From the NCBI GenBank assembly GCA_028293625.1, contig JAQGOL010000009.1, forward strand, positions 1 to 64,000: 64,000 nt of DNA, in the 5' to 3' direction. The notes under the pieces are model-generated. The model ran no database searches. It worked only from the letters and a program-made list of their open reading frames with translations, and was not told the origin of the DNA. The DNA comes from Chthoniobacteraceae bacterium (GTDB taxonomy: Bacteria; Verrucomicrobiota; Verrucomicrobiia; Chthoniobacterales; Chthoniobacteraceae). The position numbers and the translations under genes are program-made. Of this stretch, positions 26,092 through 34,971 are shown one piece after another. Each line of letters starts with the position of its first letter. Position 1 is the first letter of the stretch.

Positions 26092-27117
26092 TTAGTAACC
26101 GCCTTCGAGGCTCGAAGGTCCAACGGCCAGCGGATCAACCAGGCCGGTCTCGAACTTCATGCCGAGGGAAAGTCCAAGCTGGGTGAGCTTTTCCTTGATC
26201 TCGTTGAGTGATTTCTTGCCGAAGTTGCGATACTTGAGCATCTCGCCTTCGGATTTCTGGGCGAGCTGGCCAACCGTGGTGATGTTGGCGTTGTTGAGGC
26301 AGTTGGCGGCGCGCACCGAGAGTTCGATCTCGTTGACGCTCATGGCCAAAAGCTTCTTGAGCTTCTGGTTTTCCTGGTTCTGAAGCTGGGGAGTCTCGTC
26401 GAATGCCACGGCGTTTTCGTCGTAACCATAGAACGGCTCAAAATGCTTCTTCAGGATCGAGGAAGATTGCACGAGCGCCTCTTCGGGCGAGATGCGGCCA
26501 TCGGTCCAGATTTCAAGCTCAAGCTTGTCGTAATCGGTGCGCTGTCCGACGCGGGTATTGCCGACCGCATACTTGACGCGGGTGACAGGCGAGAAGATCG
26601 AGTCGATCGCAATGATGCCGATCTGCTGCTCGGGATGCTTGTTCTCGTCGCCGGTCGCGAATCCGCGCCCGACTTTGACTTCCAGTTCCGCTTCAAATTT
26701 GTGCTTCTTGTCGACCGTGCAGATGATCTGGTCTTTGTTCAGCACTTCGCACTGGGCGGAGTCTTCAATATCGCCGGCGGTGATGGCGCCTTCTTTATTG
26801 GTGGAGATGGAAAGGTTGCGGATCTCGTGATCGTGCGCCTTGAACTTGACCTTCTTGAGGTTAAGGACGATGTCGGTCACGTCTTCGACAACGTGCGGCA
26901 AGGTCTGAAATTCGTGTTCCGCGCCCTGGATTTTGACGGCGGTGATTGCGGCGCCTTCCAACGAGCTCAGGAGCACGCGGCGCAGCGAGTTGCCAACGGT
27001 GTGTCCGTAACCGGCCTCGAAGGGCTCGGCAATGAACTTGGCGTAGGTATTGGTTGCGGTCGACTCGTCTTTAACGAGCGACTTGGGCATTTCAAAACGG
27101 CCTAAACGAATAGCCAT
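26092..27117 (-). CDS. rpoA: DNA-directed RNA polymerase subunit alpha
   Basis: 341 residues, normal length. The N-terminal assembly domain shows FIAEPFEAGYGHTVGNSLRR followed by VLLSSLEGAAITAVKI, and later VGNTRVGQRTDYDKLELEIW. The C-terminal DNA-binding domain, with two helix-hairpin-helix-like motifs, is about residues 255-325: ELSVRAANCLNNANITTVGQ and LKYRNFGKKSLNEIKEKL. Cotranscribed with rplQ. Upstream there is no rpsM, rpsK or rpsD: the preceding ~180 bases end in a terminator for an unrelated sugar-isomerase gene, so the pair must have its own promoter. An A-rich purine stretch (AAAAAGTAAAAGAAAAG) precedes the start instead of a typical ribosome site. Confidence 0.98.
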   Translation of the reverse strand: MAIRLGRFEMPKSLVKDESTATNTYAKFIAEPFEAGYGHTVGNSLRRVLLSSLEGAAITAVKIQGAEHEFQTLPHVVEDVTDIVLNLKKVKFKAHDHEIRNLSISTNKEGAITAGDIEDSAQCEVLNKDQIICTVDKKHKFEAELEVKVGRGFATGDENKHPEQQIGIIAIDSIFSPVTRVKYAVGNTRVGQRTDYDKLELEIWTDGRISPEEALVQSSSILKKHFEPFYGYDENAVAFDETPQLQNQENQKLKKLLAMSVNEIELSVRAANCLNNANITTVGQLAQKSEGEMLKYRNFGKKSLNEIKEKLTQLGLSLGMKFETGLVDPLAVGPSSLEGGY

Positions 27118-27295
27118 GGAATTATTACTTTTCTTTTACTTTTTCGCCGGGTTTCCCTTGGCGCGGACGGCAAACGATGCGGACATCGTTGCCCAAGGAC
27201 CAACGGCGAGACTGGGAATTTGCGCTTGGGGGGTGAGAAGAGAGCCGAACAAATCGCCGTTGTAAATAGCAAAGTCACTTCCGCACATTCCTGTC

Positions 27296-27333
27296 AAAAA
27301 AAAAAACGGGCCGCGCAGCTGCGCGGCCCGTTT
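27296..27333 (-). terminator. strong terminator after the sugar-isomerase gene
   Basis: Perfect inverted repeat at 27304-27333 (15-bp arms meeting at CAGCTG) preceded on the plus strand by an A tract from 27296, giving a U run on the minus strand. It lies 17 bases past the stop of the TIM-barrel gene and insulates rpoA. Confidence 0.9.
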
Positions 27334-27349
27334 GGTAGCAAGTGGTGTT

Positions 27350-28381
27350 TTAGGCGCCCATTCCGGCTTCAAAGCTGCCGGCGGCGGGAGCGATGAGCAG
27401 GTTGTCGCGGACATAGAGAATCCCGTTTGCGCTCGTGGTATCGAGATCGCGATGGGCGCTCTCAGCTTCCACAACAAGCGGCGCGGTGGCGGTCCCTTGA
27501 ACCTGGCAGTAGCGCGTCGGATAACCAACCGACAGCAACAGCTCCACATAACGGTTCAGGTTCAAATCACCGCTTGGCAGGTCGGTGAATTGCATGGCGC
27601 GTTTGGTCCAGTCCGGTTGCATCGTGCGAAGCGGGAACCCGGGGCGGATGACGAAATTTTTCACATGCGCCGCGTAAATGCGCGAACCGACTTTTTCAAA
27701 GCGTGTCTCCCAGCTTTCGCCATCCCAGCAATGGGAAGGATCGGCATTGACGGCGAGCGTTTCGTCTCCGTCGCAAATATCGACCAGCATATTAAACTCG
27801 TCGGCCGTTGCGGCGGCGGTTCCGGGATGGATTTCATGGCAAAGCTTAATGCCGAGCTTTCGCGCGTGATCACGGATTTTTTGCGTTTTGGTCACAAAGC
27901 GCTCCTTGCCTTCGGCGATCAGATCGTAGCCAGGGCCGGCCCAAAATCCCCACGGATAGCCGGTGGCGAGTTCCCATCCGAAAGCGACGCCCCAGAACAT
28001 CGGGAAGATCTTGAGATTGAGCTCGGAAAGAAGATCGAGGAGATGAAGCACATAGTTCTCGGCCCACGCCTCGATTTCAGCGGGCGATTTCTTGGCGACA
28101 CTTTCCGGGATAAAAGGACGGATGGTGGGCGAGCCGGTCCACGCGGTGGTCTGCACCCAGATCGGGCAATGGCCGCTGACGCCATCAAGTGACATGCCTG
28201 CTTTTTCAAACGTGTCGCGGATTTCCTGCGCGGACTTAAAGCCGTCGCCGGACTGAAGCATATAGTTGCTCGGCTGTGCTCCGGAGGCGCCGGATTTCTT
28301 TGCGTAATCAAGAAATTGGGCGAGCGACTTTGCGCCGTGCTGCGCGCCTTCGATCGAGGAATGAAAACAGGAGTTGGCCAT
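27350..28381 (-). CDS. sugar phosphate isomerase/epimerase family protein (TIM barrel)
   Basis: 343 residues from the ATG at 28381 (MANSCFHSSIEG). Belongs to the xylose-isomerase-like TIM-barrel superfamily (AP_endonuc_2). Metal/substrate-site candidates are in IKLCHEIHPGTAAATADEF, LAVNADPSHCWDG (the usual D-x-x-H) and YAAHVKNFVI. The N-terminal part includes DGVSGHCPIWVQTTAW. Such enzymes isomerise or epimerise sugars or inositols and are abundant in this kind of genome; the substrate cannot be read. A longer frame reaches 28516, but that extension would run into the divergent hpt promoter region. A strong terminator follows. No obvious partner gene is adjacent, so pathway assignment would be a guess. 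Confidence 0.82.
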   Translation of the reverse strand: MANSCFHSSIEGAQHGAKSLAQFLDYAKKSGASGAQPSNYMLQSGDGFKSAQEIRDTFEKAGMSLDGVSGHCPIWVQTTAWTGSPTIRPFIPESVAKKSPAEIEAWAENYVLHLLDLLSELNLKIFPMFWGVAFGWELATGYPWGFWAGPGYDLIAEGKERFVTKTQKIRDHARKLGIKLCHEIHPGTAAATADEFNMLVDICDGDETLAVNADPSHCWDGESWETRFEKVGSRIYAAHVKNFVIRPGFPLRTMQPDWTKRAMQFTDLPSGDLNLNRYVELLLSVGYPTRYCQVQGTATAPLVVEAESAHRDLDTTSANGILYVRDNLLIAPAAGSFEAGMGA

Positions 28382-28530
28382 GTTTGTGTGGGAGGTTGTA
28401 AGAATGAGGGATTGAGCGCATCGGTTTAACCAGTGCGCCCTTCCCGGGAAAGGGGATTCTTGAATGAAAAGAAGAGGAAATGCGCGCCTCAACGGTTCCC
28501 CTCCGGCGTTGCCCATGTGATACTCGGCCC

Positions 28531-29079
28531 GTGTTAGCCGACGTTGAACGCATTCTTTTCCACGAACAAACCATCCTCAGCCGCCTCGATGAACTCGCCG
28601 CGGCCATTACCGAGAAATACCGGGGCAAGGAACTGACCGTTCTCGCGGTTCTCAATGGATCGCTCATCTTTGCCGCCGATCTGTTGCGCCGCTTGCCCCT
28701 TCCGCTCAAACTCGATTGCATCAGCGTGTCGAGTTACCACGGAGGCACGAAAAGCTCCGGCACGGTGACATTCGATCAGGTTTCAATGCCCGATATTGAC
28801 GGCCGGCATGTGCTGATCCTCGACGATATCCTCGATAGCGGCCGAACGCTGCACGCCATATGCGCCAGGTTAAACAACGAATCCAAACCGCTTGATGTGC
28901 AACTCTGCGTCCTTCTTCGTAAACGCAAGCTCCGCGAAAAGGAGCTTGAAGCGCACTTCGTCGGATTCGACATCGGCGACGAATTTGTGATCGGTTACGG
29001 GCTCGACTATCAGGAGCGCTACCGGAACCTGCCGTTCATTGGCGTGCTTCGAAGCGGCATCTTCCAAGCCGAAGCTTAG
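28531..29079 (+). CDS. hpt: hypoxanthine phosphoribosyltransferase
   Basis: 182 residues from GTG at 28531, matching the ~180-residue family length; the frame is open to 28480 but the extra 17 residues look non-native. Purine salvage: converts hypoxanthine or guanine plus PRPP to IMP or GMP in the cytoplasm. Motifs: LTVLAVLNGSLIFAADLLRR, the flexible loop SVSSYHGGTKSSGTV, the PRPP-binding VLILDDILDSGRTL and the C-terminal VGFDIGDEFVIGYGLDY. It is divergent from the sugar-isomerase gene with 149 bases between. Its stop overlaps by four bases the stop of the convergent outer-membrane gene. Confidence 0.95.
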   Translation: MLADVERILFHEQTILSRLDELAAAITEKYRGKELTVLAVLNGSLIFAADLLRRLPLPLKLDCISVSSYHGGTKSSGTVTFDQVSMPDIDGRHVLILDDILDSGRTLHAICARLNNESKPLDVQLCVLLRKRKLREKELEAHFVGFDIGDEFVIGYGLDYQERYRNLPFIGVLRSGIFQAEA

Positions 29080-31469
29080 TAGATGAGCGTCAGGGTAAAG
29101 AAAGCGTTGTAAAGGCAGCTATCCACTTTGCCGTCGCGATCCTGCACGCCGTAGTTGGCGACACCGTTCGTGTTTGTCCGGTAAATATCACGATAACCGC
29201 CACCGGGAAAGAAGAGGCCGATGCCCGCCGAGAAGATGATGTTATCGGTAAGCAACGGGCGGTACTTGATGCCGAAGCTTGTATCGAGTCCCAGATCGTG
29301 GCGCGCCTTGTTGGTTTGAAGCGCAACTTCGATCGGTTTGGTTTCCGCCAGCCAGATGTAGTTGACGTTAAGGAACGCCTTCAGCTTCGGGGTGACATCC
29401 ATGTCGGTGCCGGCGCCAAGGATCGCCACGCCCGGATTGACAAAGTTGGATTGTCCCTCGCTTTTGCTCGTGCGCAGATCGGGCACAAGGGAGTTGGGCT
29501 GCTTTAAGCCAACGCCGGTGGTGGCCAGGTTCGGGCCTTCGTGCACATACCAGCTGAACGGGCCGCCGATAAAGAAGGGGTTGTCCTGGATGGAATCAAA
29601 TCCGCGGGCGGTGCGATCGGTTGGATCGCTGTCACCGCTCGCATAGAACCCGGAGATCTTATAACGAATCCAGTCGCGGTCGACGCTAAGCTCAAGTGCC
29701 GCCATCTGCGCATTGATATCGACCCTGCGTCCGGCGAGCTGATTGAAGTCGTCCTGGCCGAACACCTGGTAAAAGGCGTGCGTGATGTTGAGCTTGCCGA
29801 TATGGCCGTCCCCAGCCCAGCCGAAGTAGAAGGCATCGACTTCGTGGCCGCGCAAGCTGCCGGAATCGCCGCGGAAATCGCCGTCATCGATGACTGTGCC
29901 GAGCGGAGCGGGGCGGACAAGGAACCCGTTTTTATCGTAATGCGTGCCGCCGTCGTCGAAGTTGGCGTGGAAGCTCAACTGCGCGGTGTAACCTTTCCAG
30001 ATGGCGTCCTGCCGAAAGACGTTGGCGATCAGGACCTGCTGATGACGCGAGTCGAACGTGTTGAGATCTGAGTAGGTGTCTTTCTCGCGCTGGTTGAAGT
30101 AGGCGAGATTATACTGGAGGCGGTTGTTATCCCAGCTGCCGAAGATGCGCGCGCCGAGGTTGGTATCGGCAAATATGAACCCGCGAAAATCACTGACAAA
30201 CGGCTGGATGCCCCAGCGGGAGGAGATGAAATCGTAGTTGTCGGAAAGATCGGTGATGTGCAGTTCACCAAAGGCTTCCTGAAGCGCAAAAAAATCGCGT
30301 TGCCGGACAGTATAACGGGTGCCTGAAAGCTTGGTGCGTTCCCCAGCGCGTTCCCCGGTTTTTTTGCCTTCCTTTAACTCGTTGGTATTGGGGTCGACCT
30401 TGACGAGATCCTTGGCATTGCCAAGCGGCCTGAGCTGCGGGGCAATGTAGTTGAAGAGATCGCCCGGCTTGATCTCTTTGGAGAAGTTTGCCGGTTGTCC
30501 CGACTTGGGATTGTAGCTTGAACCATCCGCCGGGATCGCCTGGATGCGCGAGATATTCGGCGTCTTGTTGTCGGTATAACCCGGGCCGCGCGGATCGGGA
30601 TCGACAAGGTTGTTTTCCCGAACCCGGATCAGGTTGGTATTATAGACGCCCAGGACGCGGATCAGCCAGTGGACAGGTTTGAAGGCGGTTTCTCCTTCAA
30701 AAAGATCAAGCGCAAGCGAGGTGTCGTTGGAGAAGAACGCCTGATCGCCGCGTCCGAAAAACTCAGGGCTGTTTCCACGCGCCGTGCTTACGCCACTGCC
30801 AACGGGCAGGTTGCGGAACTCAATCAGCGAGAAGTTCTTGGCCGTGATATTAAGGAAGATATCCTCGCCGATGATCGGCACATCGCCTTTCAAGGTGCTT
30901 TGCCGGTACGGATGCCAGAGGCTTGGCGTCTCATACTGATAAGCTGTCTCGTGGGTTGGATCGCGATAACGCGTCCAGTGCGGAAAGTTAAGGAACCAGC
31001 GATTGGGCACCGCTTTGGTATTAGGCAATACGCCAAGCCCTTCGCGGCCAAGTGGATATTCCGGATAATGCCAGATCTTGTTGATCGGGCCGCGTCCACG
31101 CACGCCGCGTCTTGGCAGCTTTAATTCCTCTGGAAGCGGTTCAGAGCCATACTGCGGCAGCAGGGCCAGTTCATCCGGAAAAAGCAGATCGGGCGCTGAA
31201 GGCAGAACTCCGGGAACAGAACCTGAACCGCCGCCTGGATCGGGATTAAATCCGGCCGGAGCCTTTGGCGGAGAGGATTGGACGGTTGATTTCTCCTGGT
31301 CGTGACCTGAGAAGAAAGATCGCAGCGTGGGACTGCTGCTCTTAAATCGAGGTAGTGCATTCTCCGCGGGGGAGTTGCCGGCGATTAGGAGTGAAACGAT
31401 GCCTGTCGCCAACCAACGGGTGGAAGCAACGGGCGGGCAGAGGTGCGGGGCGGCAGCCTTTTTTGGCAC
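29076..31469 (-). CDS. outer-membrane beta-barrel protein, unknown substrate
   Basis: 797 residues. A signal-like segment (STRWLATGIVSLLIAGNSPAE) ends near residue 36, followed by a Pro/Ser-rich linker to about 110. From about residue 150 the sequence alternates aromatic and polar strands (DIFLNITAKNFSLIEFRN, QLSFHANFDDGGTHYD, YKISGFYASGDSDP). It ends in FFTLTLIY, a C-terminal aromatic residue as expected for an outer-membrane barrel. This is a porin-like or export channel. The N-terminal half lacks the POTRA domains of a TpsB transporter, so it is not an obvious adhesin partner. It is divergent from the secreted GlcG-type gene across about 120 bases, a hint of shared regulation. I do not recognise a named family with certainty. 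Confidence 0.72.
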   Translation of the reverse strand: MPKKAAAPHLCPPVASTRWLATGIVSLLIAGNSPAENALPRFKSSSPTLRSFFSGHDQEKSTVQSSPPKAPAGFNPDPGGGSGSVPGVLPSAPDLLFPDELALLPQYGSEPLPEELKLPRRGVRGRGPINKIWHYPEYPLGREGLGVLPNTKAVPNRWFLNFPHWTRYRDPTHETAYQYETPSLWHPYRQSTLKGDVPIIGEDIFLNITAKNFSLIEFRNLPVGSGVSTARGNSPEFFGRGDQAFFSNDTSLALDLFEGETAFKPVHWLIRVLGVYNTNLIRVRENNLVDPDPRGPGYTDNKTPNISRIQAIPADGSSYNPKSGQPANFSKEIKPGDLFNYIAPQLRPLGNAKDLVKVDPNTNELKEGKKTGERAGERTKLSGTRYTVRQRDFFALQEAFGELHITDLSDNYDFISSRWGIQPFVSDFRGFIFADTNLGARIFGSWDNNRLQYNLAYFNQREKDTYSDLNTFDSRHQQVLIANVFRQDAIWKGYTAQLSFHANFDDGGTHYDKNGFLVRPAPLGTVIDDGDFRGDSGSLRGHEVDAFYFGWAGDGHIGKLNITHAFYQVFGQDDFNQLAGRRVDINAQMAALELSVDRDWIRYKISGFYASGDSDPTDRTARGFDSIQDNPFFIGGPFSWYVHEGPNLATTGVGLKQPNSLVPDLRTSKSEGQSNFVNPGVAILGAGTDMDVTPKLKAFLNVNYIWLAETKPIEVALQTNKARHDLGLDTSFGIKYRPLLTDNIIFSAGIGLFFPGGGYRDIYRTNTNGVANYGVQDRDGKVDSCLYNAFFTLTLIY

Positions 31470-31589
31470 GCGCCCGGTTTAGGCGGAAACCATTGCGGCG
31501 GGCAACGTAAATAGAATGAAATGTGAAAGTTCGTGTTTGAATGTGGGGGCGGTTGAGTCAATTGCAGTTCTTTCGCCGGCAATCACTGA

Positions 31590-33323
31590 TTGGACCACTC
31601 TTCTGGGTTGCTCCGTGCCGCGATATTGCTAAATGTTCGCGCCGTGCCGCTCTCCCTCTCGCACCTATTTCGCGTTTCCGTCATCGGAATCGGGTTCGCC
31701 CTGAAAGCCACGTTGGCGCATGCCGCCGTGGATCAGCTCTCGCAGGAAGACGTGACTGAGATCATGGCTCAGGCTGTTACGGAAGCCTCGCGTATTGATC
31801 CCAAGGCTATTATTGCGATCACCGATCGGGAAGGCTTTGTGCTAGGGGTGTGGGATGTCGGCAATCGGTTGCCAAACCCGCTGCCACCTGCCATTCCGCT
31901 TACCAAGGATAGCATCCGAATCTACGGACTGATTGCCGGCGCGATTACCCGGGCCGGCACGGCGGCATACCTGAGCAGCAATCAGGAAGCATTTACGTCA
32001 CGCACGGCGGGTTACATCATTCAGCAACATTTCCCCGTCGGCGTTCGCAACACGGGTCCCGGCCCGCTGGTGGGAGTCGGGTTTTCCAATCTATTTTACT
32101 CCGACATCAACCGCTTTAAACTGATCCCGCCCGGCTTTGATAATGCTCCCTTCGGGCCGACAATCAATTCCGGCACCCGGGGAGGAACAGTGCTCTTTGG
32201 TTCGCTCAACGATTCCCCCGGCGGTGTGCCGCTTTATAAAAACGGGCACCTTGTTGGCGGGATCGGCGTGACGGGCGATGGCAATCCGACTGACCTGGCT
32301 CCGGCGGCCGCGATTTTCCTGGGCGAAAAACGGAATGACGCCACGATCGGCTACAAGAGCGATCGCGACACCGATGAAGAGGTGGCGCTCGCGGGCCAGA
32401 CCGGTTTTCGCCCGCCCTCCGACATTTTAGCAACCAACGTGCTCATCAACGGAATCCGGATTCCTTATGTCGGTGTGCGCAAAGAGGAAATCGAAGACGC
32501 CCACAATGTCTCGTCCCTTGGTTCCATCGGGCGTGCCGTGCCCGGTTATGAGATTCATGCCTCGCCTGCGCCTTTCCCGTATGAGGTCGCCACGTTTGGC
32601 AGTGTGGAAGGGGAAATCCGGGCGCCGATTATCGATGACCCGCTCCTGAACAGTCCCACGCGCGGGTTGATCGGCAAAGCGCGCCGGCTGAATGCCGATG
32701 AGGTCACGGGAATTATCGACAACGCGGCAAAACGGGCGGGCATCACCCGGGCCGGCATCCGGTTGCCAGTCGGCACGAGCGCCAAGGTTTTCATCGTAGT
32801 GGTCAGCAATCCGAACAGGGCGGGGGAAGCGCCGGCGGTGCTCGGCACATTTCGCGCGGGCGAAGCAACGCTCTTCTCGTGGGATGTAGCGGCGCAAAAG
32901 GCGCGTTCGGCCCTCTTTTTTTCCAATCGTCAATTGGCCCAGACCACACGCACGATTGGATTTCTAGCACAGCGCTTTTATCCACCCGGTCTTGATGGCC
33001 ATCCGCACGGACCCTACTTTGGATTTCAGGAAGCGATCACGCTTCGCCAAGCTCGCGGCGGCACCGCGGCGGCTCCCAAATTTCCCGGCAATCCGAACCT
33101 TCCAAATGGCCTGACAATTTTCCCTGGCGGCTTCCCGCTCTATCGGGATGGATACCTCGTCGGAGCGATTGGAATTTCCGGCGATGGCGTCGATCAGGAT
33201 GACATCATCGGTTTGAGCGGCACGGTGCAGTTTCCGCCCAAGGGAAAAATCTCGGCTGACAATTACACTTACCGCGGCGCGCGTTTGCCTTATACAAAGT
33301 GGCCGCGCGATCCGGTCCGCTAA
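31590..33323 (+). CDS. secreted tandem GlcG/HbpS-type (haem-binding-like) protein
   Basis: 577 residues from ATG 31590; a GTG at 31644 gives a more normal signal peptide (RVSVIGIGFALKATLAHA) and is a credible alternative start. After the signal there are two copies of the GlcG/HbpS fold. Copy one (about 47-300) contains IMAQAVTEASRIDPKAIIAI, AYLSSNQEAFTSRTAGYI and GGVPLYKNGHLVGGIGVTGD. Copy two (about 350-560) contains EVTGIIDNAAKRAGI, ALFFSNRQLAQTTRTIGFLA and GGFPLYRDGYLVGAIGISGD. Single-domain relatives bind haem or act as extracellular sensors or accessory proteins; here each copy is longer than usual. The final gly-asp loops are well conserved in both. It is followed three bases later by a small zinc-ribbon gene. 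Confidence 0.8.
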   Translation: MDHSSGLLRAAILLNVRAVPLSLSHLFRVSVIGIGFALKATLAHAAVDQLSQEDVTEIMAQAVTEASRIDPKAIIAITDREGFVLGVWDVGNRLPNPLPPAIPLTKDSIRIYGLIAGAITRAGTAAYLSSNQEAFTSRTAGYIIQQHFPVGVRNTGPGPLVGVGFSNLFYSDINRFKLIPPGFDNAPFGPTINSGTRGGTVLFGSLNDSPGGVPLYKNGHLVGGIGVTGDGNPTDLAPAAAIFLGEKRNDATIGYKSDRDTDEEVALAGQTGFRPPSDILATNVLINGIRIPYVGVRKEEIEDAHNVSSLGSIGRAVPGYEIHASPAPFPYEVATFGSVEGEIRAPIIDDPLLNSPTRGLIGKARRLNADEVTGIIDNAAKRAGITRAGIRLPVGTSAKVFIVVVSNPNRAGEAPAVLGTFRAGEATLFSWDVAAQKARSALFFSNRQLAQTTRTIGFLAQRFYPPGLDGHPHGPYFGFQEAITLRQARGGTAAAPKFPGNPNLPNGLTIFPGGFPLYRDGYLVGAIGISGDGVDQDDIIGLSGTVQFPPKGKISADNYTYRGARLPYTKWPRDPVR

Positions 33324-33326
33324 TCT

Positions 33327-33605
33327 ATGCGTGTCCGTCCGTCCCGGACCCCGTTTATCTGTCCGGTCTGCGGGGAGCAGCTCCTTGCGAGCGCCAAAGC
33401 GTGTCCGAGCTGCGGTGCGTGTGAACGTTCAGGCTGGAGCCAAGATGCCGATTACGACGGACTCGATCTTCCTGATGAGGACGATCACCGTTATCTGATT
33501 GGCGAGTTCGGGCGACGGCCAAAAAAGACGTTCCGCGAGCATCTTTGGTGGATCATTGCACTGCTCTTGCTCCTTGCCATGGGCAGCGTCCTTTTCCGCG
33601 CATAA
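33327..33605 (+). CDS. small zinc-ribbon membrane protein
   Basis: 92 residues. Two CxxC pairs, C12/C15 and C26/C29 (FICPVCGEQLL, KACPSCGAC), form a zinc ribbon. An acidic linker (DADYDGLDLPDEDD) leads to a single transmembrane helix at about 72-89 (HLWWIIALLLLLAMGSVLF). It should be anchored with the ribbon in the cytoplasm. It begins three bases after the tandem GlcG gene and is probably cotranscribed. Function unknown; short proteins of this plan are common in the phylum. Confidence 0.75.
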   Translation: MRVRPSRTPFICPVCGEQLLASAKACPSCGACERSGWSQDADYDGLDLPDEDDHRYLIGEFGRRPKKTFREHLWWIIALLLLLAMGSVLFRA

Positions 33606-33640
33606 TCCGCAAATCGCGCGCTTTATCCAACGGCGCCAGG

Positions 33641-34273
33641 TTAGCGCAAACGCCGCGCGGGCACGCCCACATAGGTGCCGGCATCGGGCAGATCGCACAC
33701 CACCACCGCCCCTGCGCCGGTCGAGACGTCGTCGGCGAGGGAGACGTCGTCGACAACCGTTGTGCCAATTCCAAGAAAGCAACGCCGCCCCACCCGCACA
33801 CGGCCGGCGACGCGTACGGCCGGTGCTAGAAACGAATGCGCCCCGATCAACGAGTCGTGGGCGATGACGCACCCCGGATAAAGGAAAACGTTGGCTGCCA
33901 GTTCGGCATTGAGGTCGAGGATGCACCCCGCGGAAACAAAAATGCCGGGTCCGAGGCGGACGCTCGAATCAACGCACGCGGCTGGATGAATAAAACGCGC
34001 GAACGGCACGTGCGGCGCCAATTCTTCGAAAATGCGCTCGCGCGCTGCAAGATGATGGTAGCCGATACCGAGCAGCAGTTCATCGAAGGCGCCCGCATGA
34101 TGATGCTGGGCAATGGCTGGAAGCGGCCCAAGAACGGCTCCTTCCTGCGTGGCTTCTCCAATGGCGCGGGTATCGTCGAAAAAGCCGGTTACCTCAAACA
34201 ATCTACTTTGCCTTGCGTGCTGGGCTATCTGCTGTCCAAGGGCACCCGCGCCGATAATTGCCAGACGGATCAT
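33641..34273 (-). CDS. NeuD/PglD-like sugar O- or N-acyltransferase (left-handed beta-helix)
   Basis: 210 residues from the ATG at 34273, chosen because it makes a four-base ATGA overlap with the upstream WbqC-like gene. The N-terminal Rossmann-like PglD_N domain begins RLAIIGAGALGQQIAQHA. From about residue 95 hexapeptide repeats (FIHPAACVDSSVRLGPGIFV, ANVFLYPGCVIAHDSLIGAH) form the left-handed beta-helix, ending in DVSTGAGAVVVCDLPDAGTY and VGVPARRLR. The family acetylates nucleotide sugars or sialic-acid-type sugars for surface glycans, using acetyl-CoA. Translational coupling to WbqC supports a polysaccharide role. The exact acceptor is unknown. Confidence 0.85.
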   Translation of the reverse strand: MIRLAIIGAGALGQQIAQHARQSRLFEVTGFFDDTRAIGEATQEGAVLGPLPAIAQHHHAGAFDELLLGIGYHHLAARERIFEELAPHVPFARFIHPAACVDSSVRLGPGIFVSAGCILDLNAELAANVFLYPGCVIAHDSLIGAHSFLAPAVRVAGRVRVGRRCFLGIGTTVVDDVSLADDVSTGAGAVVVCDLPDAGTYVGVPARRLR

Positions 34274-34971
34274 GAACGAAAGCATTTCATGTAACGCGGC
34301 GCATCCGGTCCAGTATTGAATAGAAGGTCCAGGACCGATACGCCGTGTTCAAATGGCCCATGGCGCTGGGGATAGTCCGGATAGCCGCTATAATCCATCC
34401 AGGAAAGTTTCAGGCCCAATTGTTCAAAAACGGCTGGCTCAATGTAATCGCGCGCAGCCGGACCCGACAGATACTCCGTCGCGTTTGCGGCGAGTGCCAG
34501 GTTGGCGAGCCGTTCGGTTTTACCTTCGGTCAGTTGGTAATCCGACGACCAGCTGATCTTTGTCTTGATACCGAGCAGGCCGCAAATCGTGCAAAGGAAC
34601 GCATGATTGATCCGGCTCAAATAATTGGATTTCGGTTCCCGGTAAAGCGGTTCCAAAGCGTCCTTGTAAAAAGTAAAAAAGGGCGCTTTTGCGTAAACCA
34701 GGGAGAGGGTGCGCCAGTGCTTTTCGCCCCACGCGAGTTCTGATACCCGCGTCTCGTTGATGCGTTGAGTAAAGGAAAACTGTTCGACAGGGATCGTGAG
34801 CCATTGAAGGCCTTGGGCCGTCTTGATTTTGTTGCGGTTGCGCCAGTCTCTGCGCGTGTACTGCATGTCGTCGTAAAGAATGAATTCGTCGACCCGGTTG
34901 ATCATGTCGAAATAGCCCTTCCATGGGATGTAATTCGATTGGAGAACGGCAACAACTTTTGGGGGTGTCAT
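34270..34971 (-). CDS. WbqC-like family protein
   Basis: 233 residues from ATG at 34971 (MTPPKVVAVLQSNYIPW); the frame is open to 35046 but the extension is not family-like. The signature LQSNYIPWKGYFDMINRVDE, followed by DDMQYTRRDWRNRNKIKTAQ, is the WbqC pattern. ISWSSDYQLTEGKTERLANL and YLSGPAARDYIEPAVFEQLG are also conserved. WbqC-family proteins occur in O-antigen and amino-sugar biosynthesis clusters, though their chemistry is not firmly established. Here it is coupled to a PglD-like acyltransferase by an ATGA overlap, suggesting that the two modify one sugar together. No other polysaccharide genes are adjacent. Confidence 0.85.
   Translation of the reverse strand: MTPPKVVAVLQSNYIPWKGYFDMINRVDEFILYDDMQYTRRDWRNRNKIKTAQGLQWLTIPVEQFSFTQRINETRVSELAWGEKHWRTLSLVYAKAPFFTFYKDALEPLYREPKSNYLSRINHAFLCTICGLLGIKTKISWSSDYQLTEGKTERLANLALAANATEYLSGPAARDYIEPAVFEQLGLKLSWMDYSGYPDYPQRHGPFEHGVSVLDLLFNTGPDAPRYMKCFRS

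Noticed and set aside
27136-27549. 137-codon minus-strand frame upstream of rpoA
   Set aside because: It overlaps the end of the isomerase gene and crosses a perfect terminator; no family-like sequence.
29076-31469. TpsB transporter for the adhesin
   Set aside because: Lacks POTRA-like N-terminal domains and sits 17 kb away on the other strand; it looks like an unrelated OM barrel.
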